A DNA stretch of 64,000 bases from Streptomyces alboniger (GCF_008704395.1 NZ_CP023695.1:2418001-2482000); one strand, 5' to 3'. Positions 8,742 through 17,488 are shown, numbered from the stretch's first letter. Numbers and translations are program-made. Notes: generated from the sequence alone by a model not told the origin.

Positions 8742-9236
8742 TCAGACGACCTGGTGCAGCCAGCGCACCGGCGCGCCCTCGCCCGCGTACCGGAAGGGTT
8801 CCAGTTCGTCGTCCCAGGGCTTGCCGAGGAGCTTCGCCAGCTCGGCCTCCAGGTCGCTCTCGCCGCGCTGCGAGCGGGCGAGGGCGGCGCGCAGGCGGTC
8901 CTCGGGGATGAGGATGTCGCCGTGGAGGCCGGTGACGGCGTGGAAGATGCCGAGGTCGGGCGTGGCGCTGTACCGCTCGCCCTCGGCGCTCGGGCACGGC
9001 TCGGCCGTGACCTCGAAGCGCAGCAGGGACCAGCCGCGCAGGGCGGAGGCGAGCTTGGAGGCGGTGCCCACCGAGCCCTTCCAGGAGAATTCGGATCTCC
9101 AGGTGCCCGGCGCGGCGGGCTGCCTGATCCAGTCGAGGCTCACACGCGCGCCGAGTACGCCCGCGACGGCCCACTCGACGTGTGGGCACAGCGCGCGCGG
9201 AGCGGAGTGCACGTACAGAACTCCACGTGTCGTCAC
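8742..9236 (-). CDS. DUF3145 family protein
   Basis: This 164-residue protein matches the actinobacterial DUF3145 family in its opening (TTRGVLYVHSAPRALCPHVEWA) and in its central SLDWIRQPAAPGTWRSEFSW segment. The function is unknown. It neighbours the fab operon in many Streptomyces, but no link to lipid synthesis is shown. The frame is open up to 9368, but I chose GTG at 9236 because GGAGG lies just upstream and the known family length is then matched. No signal peptide or membrane segment is seen. Confidence 0.9.
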   Translation of the reverse strand: MTTRGVLYVHSAPRALCPHVEWAVAGVLGARVSLDWIRQPAAPGTWRSEFSWKGSVGTASKLASALRGWSLLRFEVTAEPCPSAEGERYSATPDLGIFHAVTGLHGDILIPEDRLRAALARSQRGESDLEAELAKLLGKPWDDELEPFRYAGEGAPVRWLHQVV

Positions 9237-9577
9237 CGGGACCTCCAGTGTGGGTCGAGGTTCGCCTTCCCCAGCGGCCTCGCGCCCGTGCCGAGCAATT
9301 TTCCCCAAAGGGTAGAGAAACCTGGGAAAAGGGGACAGATGTGACGTGATGTAATTTAGCGGAACCACAGCAGCGGGGCGTCACCGGGTGGATCACCCGC
9401 CTGTCGCCGCCGTGACAGCGGTGGCCTGGCGGCTACGGGGCGAGGCTACCGTGCGGCAGGGCAAGGAGGGTGACGTACCGTCGGTCCCGGGGCCGGGAAA
9501 CTCCGACCTTTCACCCGGCGGGGCGCAACCCCGGCCGCGCGCACGACGCCACGTTGAACGACAGAGGGGACCAGGGG
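9237..9577. other. Divergent intergenic region with no gene
   Basis: This stretch separates DUF3145 (minus) and the SGNH lipoprotein (plus). It has an AT-richer patch at 9318-9362 containing TGACGTGATGTAATTTAG, likely promoter DNA, and a short hairpin CGGGTG-GAT-CACCCG at 9385-9399. I see no clear -35/-10 pair and no coding sequence with a ribosome site. Confidence 0.5.
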
Positions 9578-10483
9578 ATGCGGAACCGCAGGCACCGCTC
9601 GCGCACCGTCGCAGCTCTCGCGGCGGCGGCCTTCCTCGGAACCGCGTCGCTGACGGCGTGTGACGCACAGGGGGGCAACTCCTCGGCCCCCGGCCCCTCC
9701 GCGCACAGCAAGCCGTCCCCCAGGCCCACCCCCGCCTGGGACACCACGCCCCGCTCGCTGGTGGCGATCGGCGACTCCATCACCCGCGGCTTCGACGCCT
9801 GCTCGGTCCTCTCCGACTGCCCGGAGGCTTCGTGGGCGACCGGCACGGACGCCGAGGTGCGGAGCCTCGCGACCCGGCTGCTCGGGAAGCGGGCCGCCTC
9901 GCACAGCTGGAACCACGCGAAGACCGGCGCCCGGGTGGCGGATCTGACCGGACAGGTCGAGCGGGCCGTCGTGGAGCGCCCCGAGCTGGTGACGGTGATG
10001 GTGGGCGCCAACGACGCATGCCGTTCGACGCCCGCCGCGATGACGCCGGTCGCACGGTTCCGCGCGGACTTCCAGGCGGCGATGCGCACGCTGCGCCGCT
10101 CGCTGCCGAGGGCGCAGGTGTACGTGTCGTCGGTGCCGGATCTGAAGCGGCTCTGGTCGCAGGGGCGCACGAACGCGCTGGGCAAGCAGGTGTGGAAGCT
10201 GGGCATCTGCTCGGCCATGCTGGCCGACCCGGACGATCTGGGCGCCGAGGCGTCCGAGCGGCGGGAGTCGGTGCAGGACCGCGTGGTGGCGTACAACGAC
10301 GTGCTCGAAGAGGTGTGCGAGAAGGATCGGCGGTGCCGGTACGACGGCGGGGCGGTGTTCGACTATCGCTTCGACGGCGACCAGTTGAGCCACTGGGACT
10401 GGTTCCACCCCAGCAAGAACGGCCAGGCGCGGCTGGCCGAGCTGGCCTACCGGCAGGTGACCGCGCGCAAGCCTCCGGCCTAG
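9578..10483 (+). CDS. Secreted SGNH/GDSL hydrolase lipoprotein
   Basis: This 301-residue protein begins with a lipoprotein signal peptide (Arg-rich start, hydrophobic core, lipobox SLTAC with Cys28 as the lipidation site). SGNH family blocks follow: block I AIGDSITRG with Ser68, the GxND block VGANDAC, and block V Asp274-x-x-His277 in DWFHPSKNG. It is probably an esterase or lipase anchored on the outer face of the membrane. The start is ATG 9578, with AGGGG just upstream, since the longer open frame adds residues that would ruin the signal peptide. The TAG stop lies in a perfect palindrome. Confidence 0.92.
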   Translation: MRNRRHRSRTVAALAAAAFLGTASLTACDAQGGNSSAPGPSAHSKPSPRPTPAWDTTPRSLVAIGDSITRGFDACSVLSDCPEASWATGTDAEVRSLATRLLGKRAASHSWNHAKTGARVADLTGQVERAVVERPELVTVMVGANDACRSTPAAMTPVARFRADFQAAMRTLRRSLPRAQVYVSSVPDLKRLWSQGRTNALGKQVWKLGICSAMLADPDDLGAEASERRESVQDRVVAYNDVLEEVCEKDRRCRYDGGAVFDYRFDGDQLSHWDWFHPSKNGQARLAELAYRQVTARKPPA

Positions 10484-10503
10484 GCCGGAGGGCACCCCCT
10501 CCG
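10472..10503. terminator. Overlapping palindromes at the SGNH/GH3 convergent junction
   Basis: CCTCCGGCCTAGGCCGGAGG (10472-10491) is a perfect 20-bp palindrome containing the TAG stop of the SGNH gene (10481-10483). A second hairpin, CGGAGGG-CACC-CCCTCCG (10486-10503), overlaps it and abuts the stop of the GH3 gene at 10504. The two stems exclude each other, so only one can form in a given transcript. Confidence 0.8.
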
Positions 10504-12993
10504 TCACCGCGCCCCTTGCGGGGCGGTCCTGAGCACCCTGGTCAAGCGCAGGTCCGCGACCGAGCGGCCCGCCTGGACCTCGTAGGAACCCGCCTGGTAA
10601 GCCCACGAGTTGGATACCTCGTCCCAGATCTCGAAGGCCCGGCGCGGGAGTTCCACGGTGGCCCGGACGCTCTCGTCCGGCGCCGCCTCGACGGTCGCGA
10701 AGCCCGCGAGCCAGCGGGCCGGGCGGGCGGGGTCGGGCTCGGTGGGGGCCAGGTAGAGCTGGACGACCTCACGGCCCGTGCGACACCCGGAGTTTCGGAC
10801 GCGGACCGTGGCCGTCGTGCCCTCTACCGTGAGCGACTCGTACGTCCAGTCGGTGTAGCCGAGGCCGTGGCCGAACGCGTACGAGGGCGTGGCACCCACC
10901 CTCTCCCAGGCGCGGTAGCCGATGAACACGCCCTCCCGGTAAGCGAGTTCGGCGTTGCTCGGGGTGACTTCCGTGACGGGGGCGGCGGCGAGGTCCCCCC
11001 AGGTGGTGGGGAGTCGGCCGCCCGGCTCCTCGGCGCCGAGTAGGACGTCGGCGAGGGCGGCGCCGCCCTCCTGGCCGGGGAACCAGCCGAGCAGGACCGC
11101 GGCGACGTCGTCGCGCCACGGCAGCTCCACCGGGGCACCGGAGTTGACGACGACCACGGTGCGGGGGTTGGCGGCGGCCACCGCGCGGACCAGGTCGTCC
11201 TGGCGGCCCGGCAGCCTCAGGTCCCGGCGGTCGAAGCCCTCGGACTCGACGCGCTCGGTGGTGGCGACGACCACGACGGCGGTGTCGGCGTCGCGCGCCG
11301 CCTCGACGGCCTCGGACATCAGTTCGTCGTCGGCGCGTCGCGGGCCGAGGTGGACGAGGGAGAACAGGACGCCGGGCAGCGGAGCAGCGGCCTTCCTTTC
11401 GAGCCGGTGGAGCAGGGATACCTCGACGGGCTCGCCCTCGGTGAGGGCCACCGTGCCGCGTTCGACCGGGGAGCCGAAGAACGCCTCGAACGGATCGGCC
11501 CCGGCGTCCGCGCGCTGCACTCCGTCGAAGAGGACCCGGCCGCCGACCGTGAGCGTGAAGCCGCCGAGGCCGCGCGTGCCGAAGGAGTGCTCGCCGCTCT
11601 CGCGCGGTGTGAACGTGCCGACGACCTCGACGCTCGCCATGGCCTCGTGGGTGACGCCTTCGGGCAGGTCGTCGCCGATCCACTGGACCTGGCCGGACGG
11701 CAGGCCGCCCTCGCCGAGGACGGTGCCCTTGACGTCCCGGCAGCGGGCGCACAGCTCGAACCCCTTGTCGGCGGGGGCGAGTTCGTCGCTCGGGTCGGCC
11801 CCGACGGCGTAGGTGAGGGCGCCCTCGGGCAGGGCGGCGGCCAGGCCGTCGAGCGGGGAGACGACACGGGCGGGGAAGACGGTGGCGGAGCCGCCGCCGA
11901 GGACGCGGGCGTCGCGGGCGGCGGCGCCGATCAGGGCGATCCTGCCGGCGGAGCGGCTGAGCGGCAGGGTCTGGTTGTCGTTGCGTACGAGGACGAAGGA
12001 GCGGCGGGCGATCTCGCGGGCCAGGGCCGCGCCGTCGATCTCGGCGGGGGCCTCCGTCACGACCGGCTCGGCGCCTTCGAGCACGCCGACACGCGCGGCG
12101 AGGCGCAGGACGTTGCGGACGGCCTCGTCGACCGCCCCCTCCTCGGCCTCCCCCGCGCGGACGGAGGCGGCGAGCGGCTCGCCGTACACGGTGCGGGGTC
12201 CCGGCATGGCGACGTCGAGGCCGCCCTCGAGGGCGCCGGTGGTGGAGCGGGCGGCCATCCAGTCGGAGACGTTGCAGCCGTCGAAGCCCCATTCGCCGCG
12301 CAGGACCTCGTTCACGAGGTAGCGGTGTTCGGTCATCGTCACGCCGTTGACCTGGTTGTACGCGGTCATGATGCCCCAGGGGTGGGCGCCCGCGACGATC
12401 GCCTCGAAGGGCGCGAGGTACAGCTCGCGCAGGGCGCGTGCGCCGATCCTGTTGTCGACGGTGAAGCGTTCGGTCTCGGCGTCGTTGGCGACGAAGTGCT
12501 TGACGGTCGTGCCGACGCCGCCGGACTGCACGCCCTGGACGTAACCGGTGCCGATCACGCCCGTCAGATACGGGTCCTCGCTGTACGCCTCGAAGTGGCG
12601 GCCGCCCAGCGGGGTGCGGTGGAGGTTGACGGTCGGCGCGAGCAGCACGTGCACGCCCTTGCGGCGGGCCTCCTGCGCGAGGAGCGCCCCGGCGCGGCGT
12701 GCCAGGTCCTGGTCCCAGGTGGCGGCGAGGGCGGTCGGGGAGGGCAGTGCGATGGACGGGTCGTCGGCGGTCCAGCGGGTGCCGCGCACGCCGATCGGGC
12801 CGTCGGACATGACCAGGGGCTTCAGGCCGATCTCCGGCAGGGCGTGCAGGGACCACATGTCACGGCCGCCGAGCAGGCGGGCCTTGGCGTCCGGGCCGAG
12901 CTTGCCGAGCGCGGCCTCGACGGCCGCCTCCCGCGCCCGGTCCGCGTCCGTGGTCTCGGTGTCGGTGGCCTCGGTGGGCTTGCGTGCCGCCAT
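10504..12993 (-). CDS. Glycoside hydrolase family 3 beta-glucosidase with PA14 domain
   Basis: This 829-residue enzyme has an N-terminal GH3 TIM barrel whose nucleophile is Asp244 in GFDGCNVSDWM, preceded by the KHFVAND motif. A GH3 C-terminal domain follows, interrupted by a PA14-like insertion (about 445-580, with GTFTPRESGEHSFG), and then a fibronectin-III-like end (SYAFGHGLGYTDWTY onward). PA14 in GH3 enzymes shapes sugar specificity. No signal peptide is seen, so it likely hydrolyses imported oligosaccharides. The start is ATG 12993, with GAGGAGG about 8 bases upstream. It diverges from a TetR gene with a shared operator. Confidence 0.93.
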   Translation of the reverse strand: MAARKPTEATDTETTDADRAREAAVEAALGKLGPDAKARLLGGRDMWSLHALPEIGLKPLVMSDGPIGVRGTRWTADDPSIALPSPTALAATWDQDLARRAGALLAQEARRKGVHVLLAPTVNLHRTPLGGRHFEAYSEDPYLTGVIGTGYVQGVQSGGVGTTVKHFVANDAETERFTVDNRIGARALRELYLAPFEAIVAGAHPWGIMTAYNQVNGVTMTEHRYLVNEVLRGEWGFDGCNVSDWMAARSTTGALEGGLDVAMPGPRTVYGEPLAASVRAGEAEEGAVDEAVRNVLRLAARVGVLEGAEPVVTEAPAEIDGAALAREIARRSFVLVRNDNQTLPLSRSAGRIALIGAAARDARVLGGGSATVFPARVVSPLDGLAAALPEGALTYAVGADPSDELAPADKGFELCARCRDVKGTVLGEGGLPSGQVQWIGDDLPEGVTHEAMASVEVVGTFTPRESGEHSFGTRGLGGFTLTVGGRVLFDGVQRADAGADPFEAFFGSPVERGTVALTEGEPVEVSLLHRLERKAAAPLPGVLFSLVHLGPRRADDELMSEAVEAARDADTAVVVVATTERVESEGFDRRDLRLPGRQDDLVRAVAAANPRTVVVVNSGAPVELPWRDDVAAVLLGWFPGQEGGAALADVLLGAEEPGGRLPTTWGDLAAAPVTEVTPSNAELAYREGVFIGYRAWERVGATPSYAFGHGLGYTDWTYESLTVEGTTATVRVRNSGCRTGREVVQLYLAPTEPDPARPARWLAGFATVEAAPDESVRATVELPRRAFEIWDEVSNSWAYQAGSYEVQAGRSVADLRLTRVLRTAPQGAR

Positions 12994-13055
12994 GGCGGTG
13001 CCTCCTCGTTGAGTCCGGGCCGGCCGGTACGCGCCGGCTGCCCCATCCTGCATCG

Positions 13056-13075
13056 CCTACCTGTTGATCGGTAGG
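13056..13075. promoter_or_regulatory. Inverted-repeat operator between GH3 and tetR genes
   Basis: CCTACC (13056-13061) and GGTAGG (13070-13075) form perfect 6-bp arms around TGTTGATC. It lies between the divergent GH3 glucosidase and TetR genes, the usual place for the operator of an adjacent TetR repressor. Binding is inferred. Confidence 0.6.
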
Positions 13076-13191
13076 TTTCGTGATGCGGGCGTTATATGAA
13101 GATGTCGTACGGTCCTTCGAGCGGGGCCGGAAGTCCCGCGGGCGGGCCACGGGCGCGGGGCCCGAGGGGAAGCCGAGGGAGAGGTGCGGAC

Positions 13192-13776
13192 ATGGCGGCG
13201 GGCAGGGCGAGGCCCAGGGGCGAGGAGCGGCGCGCGGAGATCCTCCGGGCCGCCCTGGAGGTGATCGCCGAGCGCGGTTACCGGGGCGCGAGCCTCGGGG
13301 CGGTCGCCGAGCGGGTCGGGCTCACCCAGCAGGGCCTGCTGCACTACTTCCCCACCAAGGAGGCGCTGCTGGTGGCCGTCCTGGAGGCCCGCGACCAGTG
13401 GGACGCGGTGCCGCACGGCGAGTGGCGGCTCGACCTGCTCGGCTCGCTGGTGGAGTACAACGCGATGCGGCCCGGCATCGTGCAGACCTTCTCCGCGCTG
13501 CTCGGCGAGAGCGTGACGGACGGGCATCCGGCACGCCCCTTCTTCACCGGGCGGTACGAGGCGGTGCGCGCGAGCTTCGCGGCGGTGCTGCGCGCCGAGT
13601 ACGGGGAGCGGCTGCCGGGCGGGCTCACCCCCGAGGCGGTGGCCCCGCTGATGGTGGCGGTGATGGACGGCTTGCAGTACCAGTGGCTGCTCGATCCCGA
13701 GTCGGTGGACATGCCGGGGGCGTTCAGGGCCTTCCTCGCGCTCCTGGGCGCCGGCCCCGGTCAGCACCTCGATTGA
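13192..13776 (+). CDS. TetR family transcriptional regulator
   Basis: The N-terminal helix-turn-helix reads ILRAALEVIAERGYRGASLGAV through LTQQGLLHYFPTKEALLVAVL, followed by a helical ligand-binding domain; 194 residues in total. I start at ATG 13192, preceded by GGGAGAGG, instead of the longer frame from 13096, whose extra residues are low-complexity. It diverges from the GH3 beta-glucosidase and probably represses it, responding to a sugar or aglycone. Nothing in the ligand domain identifies the signal. Confidence 0.9.
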   Translation: MAAGRARPRGEERRAEILRAALEVIAERGYRGASLGAVAERVGLTQQGLLHYFPTKEALLVAVLEARDQWDAVPHGEWRLDLLGSLVEYNAMRPGIVQTFSALLGESVTDGHPARPFFTGRYEAVRASFAAVLRAEYGERLPGGLTPEAVAPLMVAVMDGLQYQWLLDPESVDMPGAFRAFLALLGAGPGQHLD

Positions 13777-13785
13777 CACCTCGCC

Positions 13786-15018
13786 TCATGGCGCCTTCGG
13801 CAGCTGCTGGGTCGCGCAGTGGATGCCGCCGCCTCCCTCGCCGAGCGCGTTCACCGGGAGCTGGGTGACCTCGCGCCCCGGATACAGCTCCCGGACGATC
13901 GAGGCGGCGCCGCTGTCGGCCTTCCTGTCGCCGAAGCGGGGCATGATCACGGCGTCGTTCGCCACGTAGTAATTGACGTAGCTCGCGAGGAAGTCGGGGC
14001 CTCGGCGGCCGATGTGCGTCGGTTCGGGGAGGGAGACCAGGTCGAGGGATCCGCCCCGGGCGTCCTTCGCTTCGGACAGAGCCTCGCGGGCCTGCCGGTA
14101 CACCTTCGTCCAGACGTCGTCGGGGGCCGTCGGTGCGGGGGTGCTCATGACCACCACGCCCGGTTCGGCGAAGCGGGCCAGGGAGTCGATGTGGTAGTCC
14201 GTGATGTCCTCGCCCCTGACGCCGTCCACCCAGAGGACCTGGGTGACGCCGAACAGCGGCTTGAGCGCGCGCTCGATGTCGTCGCGGGACTTGCCGGGGT
14301 TGCGGTTGTCGTTGACCAGTGAGCTCTCGGTCGCGAGCAGCGTGCCCGCCCCGTCGACCTCGATCGCGCCTCCCTCGCCGACGATCGGCGCCCGCACGCG
14401 AGGGACGCGCAGGCCGGACAGGATCCGGCGGGCGACCTCGCTGTCGCGGGCGTGTTCCTGCTTGCCGCCCCAGCCGTTGAAGTTGAGGTCGACGCCCGCG
14501 ACGCCGTCGGGGCCGAGCACGAAGCTCGGGCCCGTGTCCCGCATCCACAGGTCGTCCACCGGCACCGGCAGGATCTCCACGCCCGAGCCGCAGGCCCGGC
14601 GGGCCGCCTTCGCGTCCCGCTCGTCCGCGAGGAGCGTCACCGGTTCGAACTCCGCGATCGTCCGGGCGATCCGCGCGATGTCCTCCCGTACGGCATGGGC
14701 GTACGACTTCCAGACGCGCCGGCTCGGCCAGGACATGTACGTCAGCTCGTGCGGGGCCGCCTCGTCCGGCATGCGGCGGTCGCCGCCGGGCTCCGCCGCC
14801 GCGGGTCCGGTACGGTCCGGCGCGGGGCCGCGGCCGTCCGGTCCGCCGCCGCAGGCGCTCAGTGCCACCGTGCCGAGGGCCGCGAGGGCACCTGCCCCGA
14901 GGGCCCGCCGCCCGGGCAGCCCGCTTCCGCTGCCCGCGCTGCCGCTCGCCGCCGCCGTCCCCGTTGCGGTGCTCGATGCCCCGCTCGATGCCCTGCTCGA
15001 TGTCATTCCGGATGCCAT
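13786..15018 (-). CDS. Agmatine/peptidylarginine deiminase family lipoprotein
   Basis: The C-terminal catalytic domain belongs to the agmatine deiminase/PAD-like guanidine-modifying fold: WMRDTGPSF, NFNGWGGK, EGGAIEVDG and the nucleophile Cys401 in GGGIHCATQQ. Such enzymes convert agmatine to N-carbamoylputrescine. Here the enzyme is exported: after a Ser/Gly-rich leader comes an RR pair, a hydrophobic stretch and the lipobox ALSAC, fitting a Tat-type lipoprotein. An extracytoplasmic agmatine deiminase is less usual than the cytosolic form. Total 410 residues; start ATG 15018 has AGGAG upstream. It diverges from a TetR gene with a clear operator between them. Confidence 0.9.
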   Translation of the reverse strand: MASGMTSSRASSGASSTATGTAAASGSAGSGSGLPGRRALGAGALAALGTVALSACGGGPDGRGPAPDRTGPAAAEPGGDRRMPDEAAPHELTYMSWPSRRVWKSYAHAVREDIARIARTIAEFEPVTLLADERDAKAARRACGSGVEILPVPVDDLWMRDTGPSFVLGPDGVAGVDLNFNGWGGKQEHARDSEVARRILSGLRVPRVRAPIVGEGGAIEVDGAGTLLATESSLVNDNRNPGKSRDDIERALKPLFGVTQVLWVDGVRGEDITDYHIDSLARFAEPGVVVMSTPAPTAPDDVWTKVYRQAREALSEAKDARGGSLDLVSLPEPTHIGRRGPDFLASYVNYYVANDAVIMPRFGDRKADSGAASIVRELYPGREVTQLPVNALGEGGGGIHCATQQLPKAP

Positions 15019-15028
15019 GACGGATCTC

Positions 15029-15048
15029 CTGACTGAAAATTTAGTCAG
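15029..15048. promoter_or_regulatory. Palindromic operator between agmatine deiminase and tetR genes
   Basis: CTGACTGAAAATTTAGTCAG is a near-perfect 20-bp palindrome (8 of 10 positions paired) and the most AT-rich patch nearby. It lies 11 bp from the deiminase start and 64 bp from the divergent TetR start, so one bound repressor could control both. Confidence 0.68.
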
Positions 15049-15111
15049 TTCGAGCGTAAGGCATCATCGAGGCCGGACCCAGTCGTTTTCCCCAGGCAGT
15101 GGAGCAGCGCG

Positions 15112-15687
15112 ATGCCGGACAGGCCCACCCAGATCCTCGAAGCCGCCGCCCGGCTGATCGCCCGGCGCGGAGTGCGCGGGCTGCGCGTGGAGGAGGTCTC
15201 CGCCGAGGCCGGGGTGTCGACCGCGCTGATCTACTACCACTTCAAGGACCGCGCCGGGCTGCTCCGCCGCACCCTGGCATTCATCAGCCGCCGCGCCGTC
15301 CGCTACACCGACGCCGCCCTCAAGAACTCCACCGACCCCCGCACCCGGCTCACGGACCTGCTGCTCCTCGAACTCCAGGACACCCCGCGCGTACGGGAGA
15401 ACAGCGCGGCCTGGGGCGAGCTGCGCGCCAGCGCCGTCTTCGATCCCGACCTGCGGGAGCAGCTGACCGTCGCCACCGAGGAGTGGGCCGACGACCTCGC
15501 CCACCTCATCCGGCAGGCGCGGGCCGCCGGGCAAGCCGCGGCCGACGTCGACCCGCGGGCCGCGGCCGAACGGCTCACCGCTCTGGTCGAGGGCGTCAGC
15601 GAACGGTGGATGAGCGGCACGACGACCCTCGACCGCGCGCACGAACTGCTGCGCGGGGCCGTCGCCGTGGAGCTGGGGCGGCCCTGA
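15112..15687 (+). CDS. TetR family transcriptional regulator
   Basis: This 191-residue protein has a TetR helix-turn-helix (AARLIARRGVRGLRVEEVSA, then VSTALIYYHFKDRAGLLRRT) and a helical C-terminal domain with conserved tryptophans (WGELR, EEWADDL, SERWMSG) like BetI-type regulators. It diverges from the exported agmatine deiminase and shares a 20-bp palindrome with it. Local control of polyamine-related breakdown is a reasonable inference. Confidence 0.9.
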   Translation: MPDRPTQILEAAARLIARRGVRGLRVEEVSAEAGVSTALIYYHFKDRAGLLRRTLAFISRRAVRYTDAALKNSTDPRTRLTDLLLLELQDTPRVRENSAAWGELRASAVFDPDLREQLTVATEEWADDLAHLIRQARAAGQAAADVDPRAAAERLTALVEGVSERWMSGTTTLDRAHELLRGAVAVELGRP

Positions 15688-15750
15688 GCCCCGGCCAATT
15701 CGGTTGACCATGTGACCTCCGGGCGCTTCCATTCGGAACCGGACCCGTGA

Positions 15751-15791
15751 AGGGACGCCATGAGCAGCCGAGGGGACGCCGTGAGCAGCGG
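15751..15791. repeat. 21-bp tandem duplication carrying ribosome-site and start-codon-like sequences
   Basis: AGGGACGCCATGAGCAGCCG (15751-15770) is repeated with two substitutions at 15772-15791. Each copy has a purine-rich run followed by ATG or GTG, but neither start (15760, 15781) is in frame with the phosphotransferase gene that begins at 15801. It may be a duplicated translation start that decayed. Confidence 0.6.
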
Positions 15792-15800
15792 AGTGAGCGA

Positions 15801-16706
15801 GTGAGCGCCGACAAGATGCACGCCGACGAGGCCGATATCGACGAGGCGCTCGTCGGCCGTCTGGTCGCCGCGCAGTTCCCGGCCTGGGCCGGGCTCACCG
15901 TGCGGCGGGTGGGCTCAGCGGGGACGTCCAACGTCATGTACCGGCTCGGCCGGGACATGGTCGTACGCCTCCCCCGGCTCGCGGGGTCGGCCGAGGACGT
16001 GGAGCGGGAGCACCGCTGGCTGCCCCGGCTCGCGGCGGTGCTGCCCGTCGCGATCCCCGTGCCGGTCGCCCAGGGCGCGCCGGGCGAGGGCTACCCCTAC
16101 GCCTGGTCCGTCTTCCGCTGGCTGGACGGGGCGACGCCCGACCCGGGACGGCCCCTCGCCGAGCCCGGCCTGTTCGCCAAGGACGTCGCGGAGTTCCTGA
16201 TCGCCTTGCGCGAGGCCGACCCGGCGGGGGCACCCGCCGCCTACCGCGGCGGGCCGCTGGCCGAGCGCGACGGCTCCACCCGTGAGGTGATCGCCGGGCT
16301 GCGCGGTCTCGTGGACGCCGGGGCCGCGGCCGCCGTGTGGGACGCCGCCCTGCGCGCGCCCGCCTGGCAGGGGCCCGCCGTGTGGGTGCACGGGGATCTC
16401 CAGCCGGGCAACGTCCTCGTCGACCGCGGCCGCCTCAGCGCGGTCATCGACTTCGAGTGCATGGGTGTGGGCGACCCCGCCGTCGACCTGATCTCCGCGT
16501 GGTACTTGATGGACGCCGAGGCCCACAAGGCCTTCCGCGCCGCGCTCGGTCCGGGCACGGACGACGCGATGTGGGCGCGCGGGCGGGGCTGGGCCCTCAC
16601 CATCGCCCTCAACGAACTCCGGTACTACCGCGAGACGAACCCGGTGATGGCGGACATCGCACGCCGCGTTCTCAGCCGGCTGACCGAGGGACGGACGGGG
16701 AGCTGA
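15801..16706 (+). CDS. Aminoglycoside phosphotransferase family kinase
   Basis: This 301-residue protein has the APH/choline kinase fold: a nucleotide loop region with VGSAGTSNVMYRLG and VVRLPR, the Brenner motif VHGDLQPGNVLVD, and the magnesium motif VIDFE (Glu where many members have Gly). Such enzymes phosphorylate small hydroxylated molecules or antibiotics; the substrate here is unknown. The start is GTG 15801, with GGAG 8 bases upstream. The 3' end overlaps the convergent TetR gene by 35 bp. Confidence 0.87.
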   Translation: MSADKMHADEADIDEALVGRLVAAQFPAWAGLTVRRVGSAGTSNVMYRLGRDMVVRLPRLAGSAEDVEREHRWLPRLAAVLPVAIPVPVAQGAPGEGYPYAWSVFRWLDGATPDPGRPLAEPGLFAKDVAEFLIALREADPAGAPAAYRGGPLAERDGSTREVIAGLRGLVDAGAAAAVWDAALRAPAWQGPAVWVHGDLQPGNVLVDRGRLSAVIDFECMGVGDPAVDLISAWYLMDAEAHKAFRAALGPGTDDAMWARGRGWALTIALNELRYYRETNPVMADIARRVLSRLTEGRTGS

Positions 16707-17325
16707 CCGGCTCGGACTCAAGCTCGGGCGGCGGCCCGAGCCCCGCCGCATAGCGTCTCAGCGCGCCCGTCGCGGACTCCGGAGTCTGATGGCCCACCAG
16801 CACCTGCCCGGTGAGACCCTCCGCCATGGCGAGGAGGGCGCGGGCCTCGGCCGTGGGGTTCAGGGAGGCGTGGAACTCCCCGGTGGACATTCCGTAGTCG
16901 AGGAGCCAGACGAGGAGTTCGTGCAGCTTCGCGTACGTCTCGCGGAGCACCGCGGCCAGGGGCTCGCTCACCGCCGCGTGGGCGACGAAAGCACCCCAGA
17001 CCTGCGCCTCCGCCCTGTCCTGCGGCTCGACGAGCGCGAGCGCCGACAGGGTGCGGTCCAGGAGCGTCGCGGCCGAACGGGGCGTGCCGGAGGCCTCGAT
17101 GCGGGCCCGCGCCCGCTCACCGACCCGCGCCGAGATGTCCTCAAGGGCGAAGAGCAGCATCTCGTCCTTGGTGCGGAAACAGCGCTGGACCGCCCCCATG
17201 GACACGCTCGCCTCGGCGGCGACGTCGCGCAGGCTGACGGCCTCCATCCCGGAGCGGGCGATCAGCGTGCGGACCGCTTCGGCGATGCGGCGGCGCCGGT
17301 CCTCGTAGTCGACCTGCTTGGGCAC
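16672..17325 (-). CDS. TetR family transcriptional regulator
   Basis: A TetR helix-turn-helix (IAEAVRTLIARSGMEAVSLRDVAAEASVSMGAVQRCFRTKDEML, read in two halves) is followed by a TetR_C domain of about 150 residues. I start at GTG 17325, with GGAGG about 6 bases upstream. The upstream ATG codons at 17361 and 17358 fall inside a palindromic operator. It diverges from a small membrane-protein gene across two related palindromes, so it probably represses both itself and that gene. Confidence 0.88.
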   Translation of the reverse strand: MPKQVDYEDRRRRIAEAVRTLIARSGMEAVSLRDVAAEASVSMGAVQRCFRTKDEMLLFALEDISARVGERARARIEASGTPRSAATLLDRTLSALALVEPQDRAEAQVWGAFVAHAAVSEPLAAVLRETYAKLHELLVWLLDYGMSTGEFHASLNPTAEARALLAMAEGLTGQVLVGHQTPESATGALRRYAAGLGPPPELESEPVSSPSVPRSAG

Positions 17326-17345
17326 GGGCGGGCCTCCAGTTTTTC

Positions 17346-17408
17346 GATGCGGTTGCATCATATCTCGTTACGGGGCATCATCGAGGCACGTTCTGATGCG
17401 ACCGCATC
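17346..17408. promoter_or_regulatory. Paired palindromic operators for the adjacent TetR regulator
   Basis: GATGCGGTTGCATC (17346-17359) and GATGCGACCGCATC (17395-17408) are each palindromic. With their flanks (TTTTC on one side, GGAAAA on the other) they are also reverse complements of each other. One site lies at each gene's side of the divergent region, which fits a repressor controlling two promoters. Confidence 0.75.
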
Positions 17409-17420
17409 GGAAAAGAGCGA

Positions 17421-17488
17421 ACGGTCCCGCAAGTGCACTGGCGTACCGAGTACCGGCGTACCGAGTACCGGCGTACCGATGGGACCGT
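17421..17488. repeat. 15-bp tandem repeats inside an 8-bp inverted repeat, 5' leader of the small membrane protein
   Basis: GCGTACCGAGTACCG is present at 17441-17455 and 17456-17470, with a partial third copy to 17480. The block is bracketed by ACGGTCCC (17421-17428) and its exact complement GGGACCGT (17481-17488). In the mRNA this would form a long hairpin ending a few bases before the ribosome site at 17493-17498, so it could affect translation. Confidence 0.6.
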
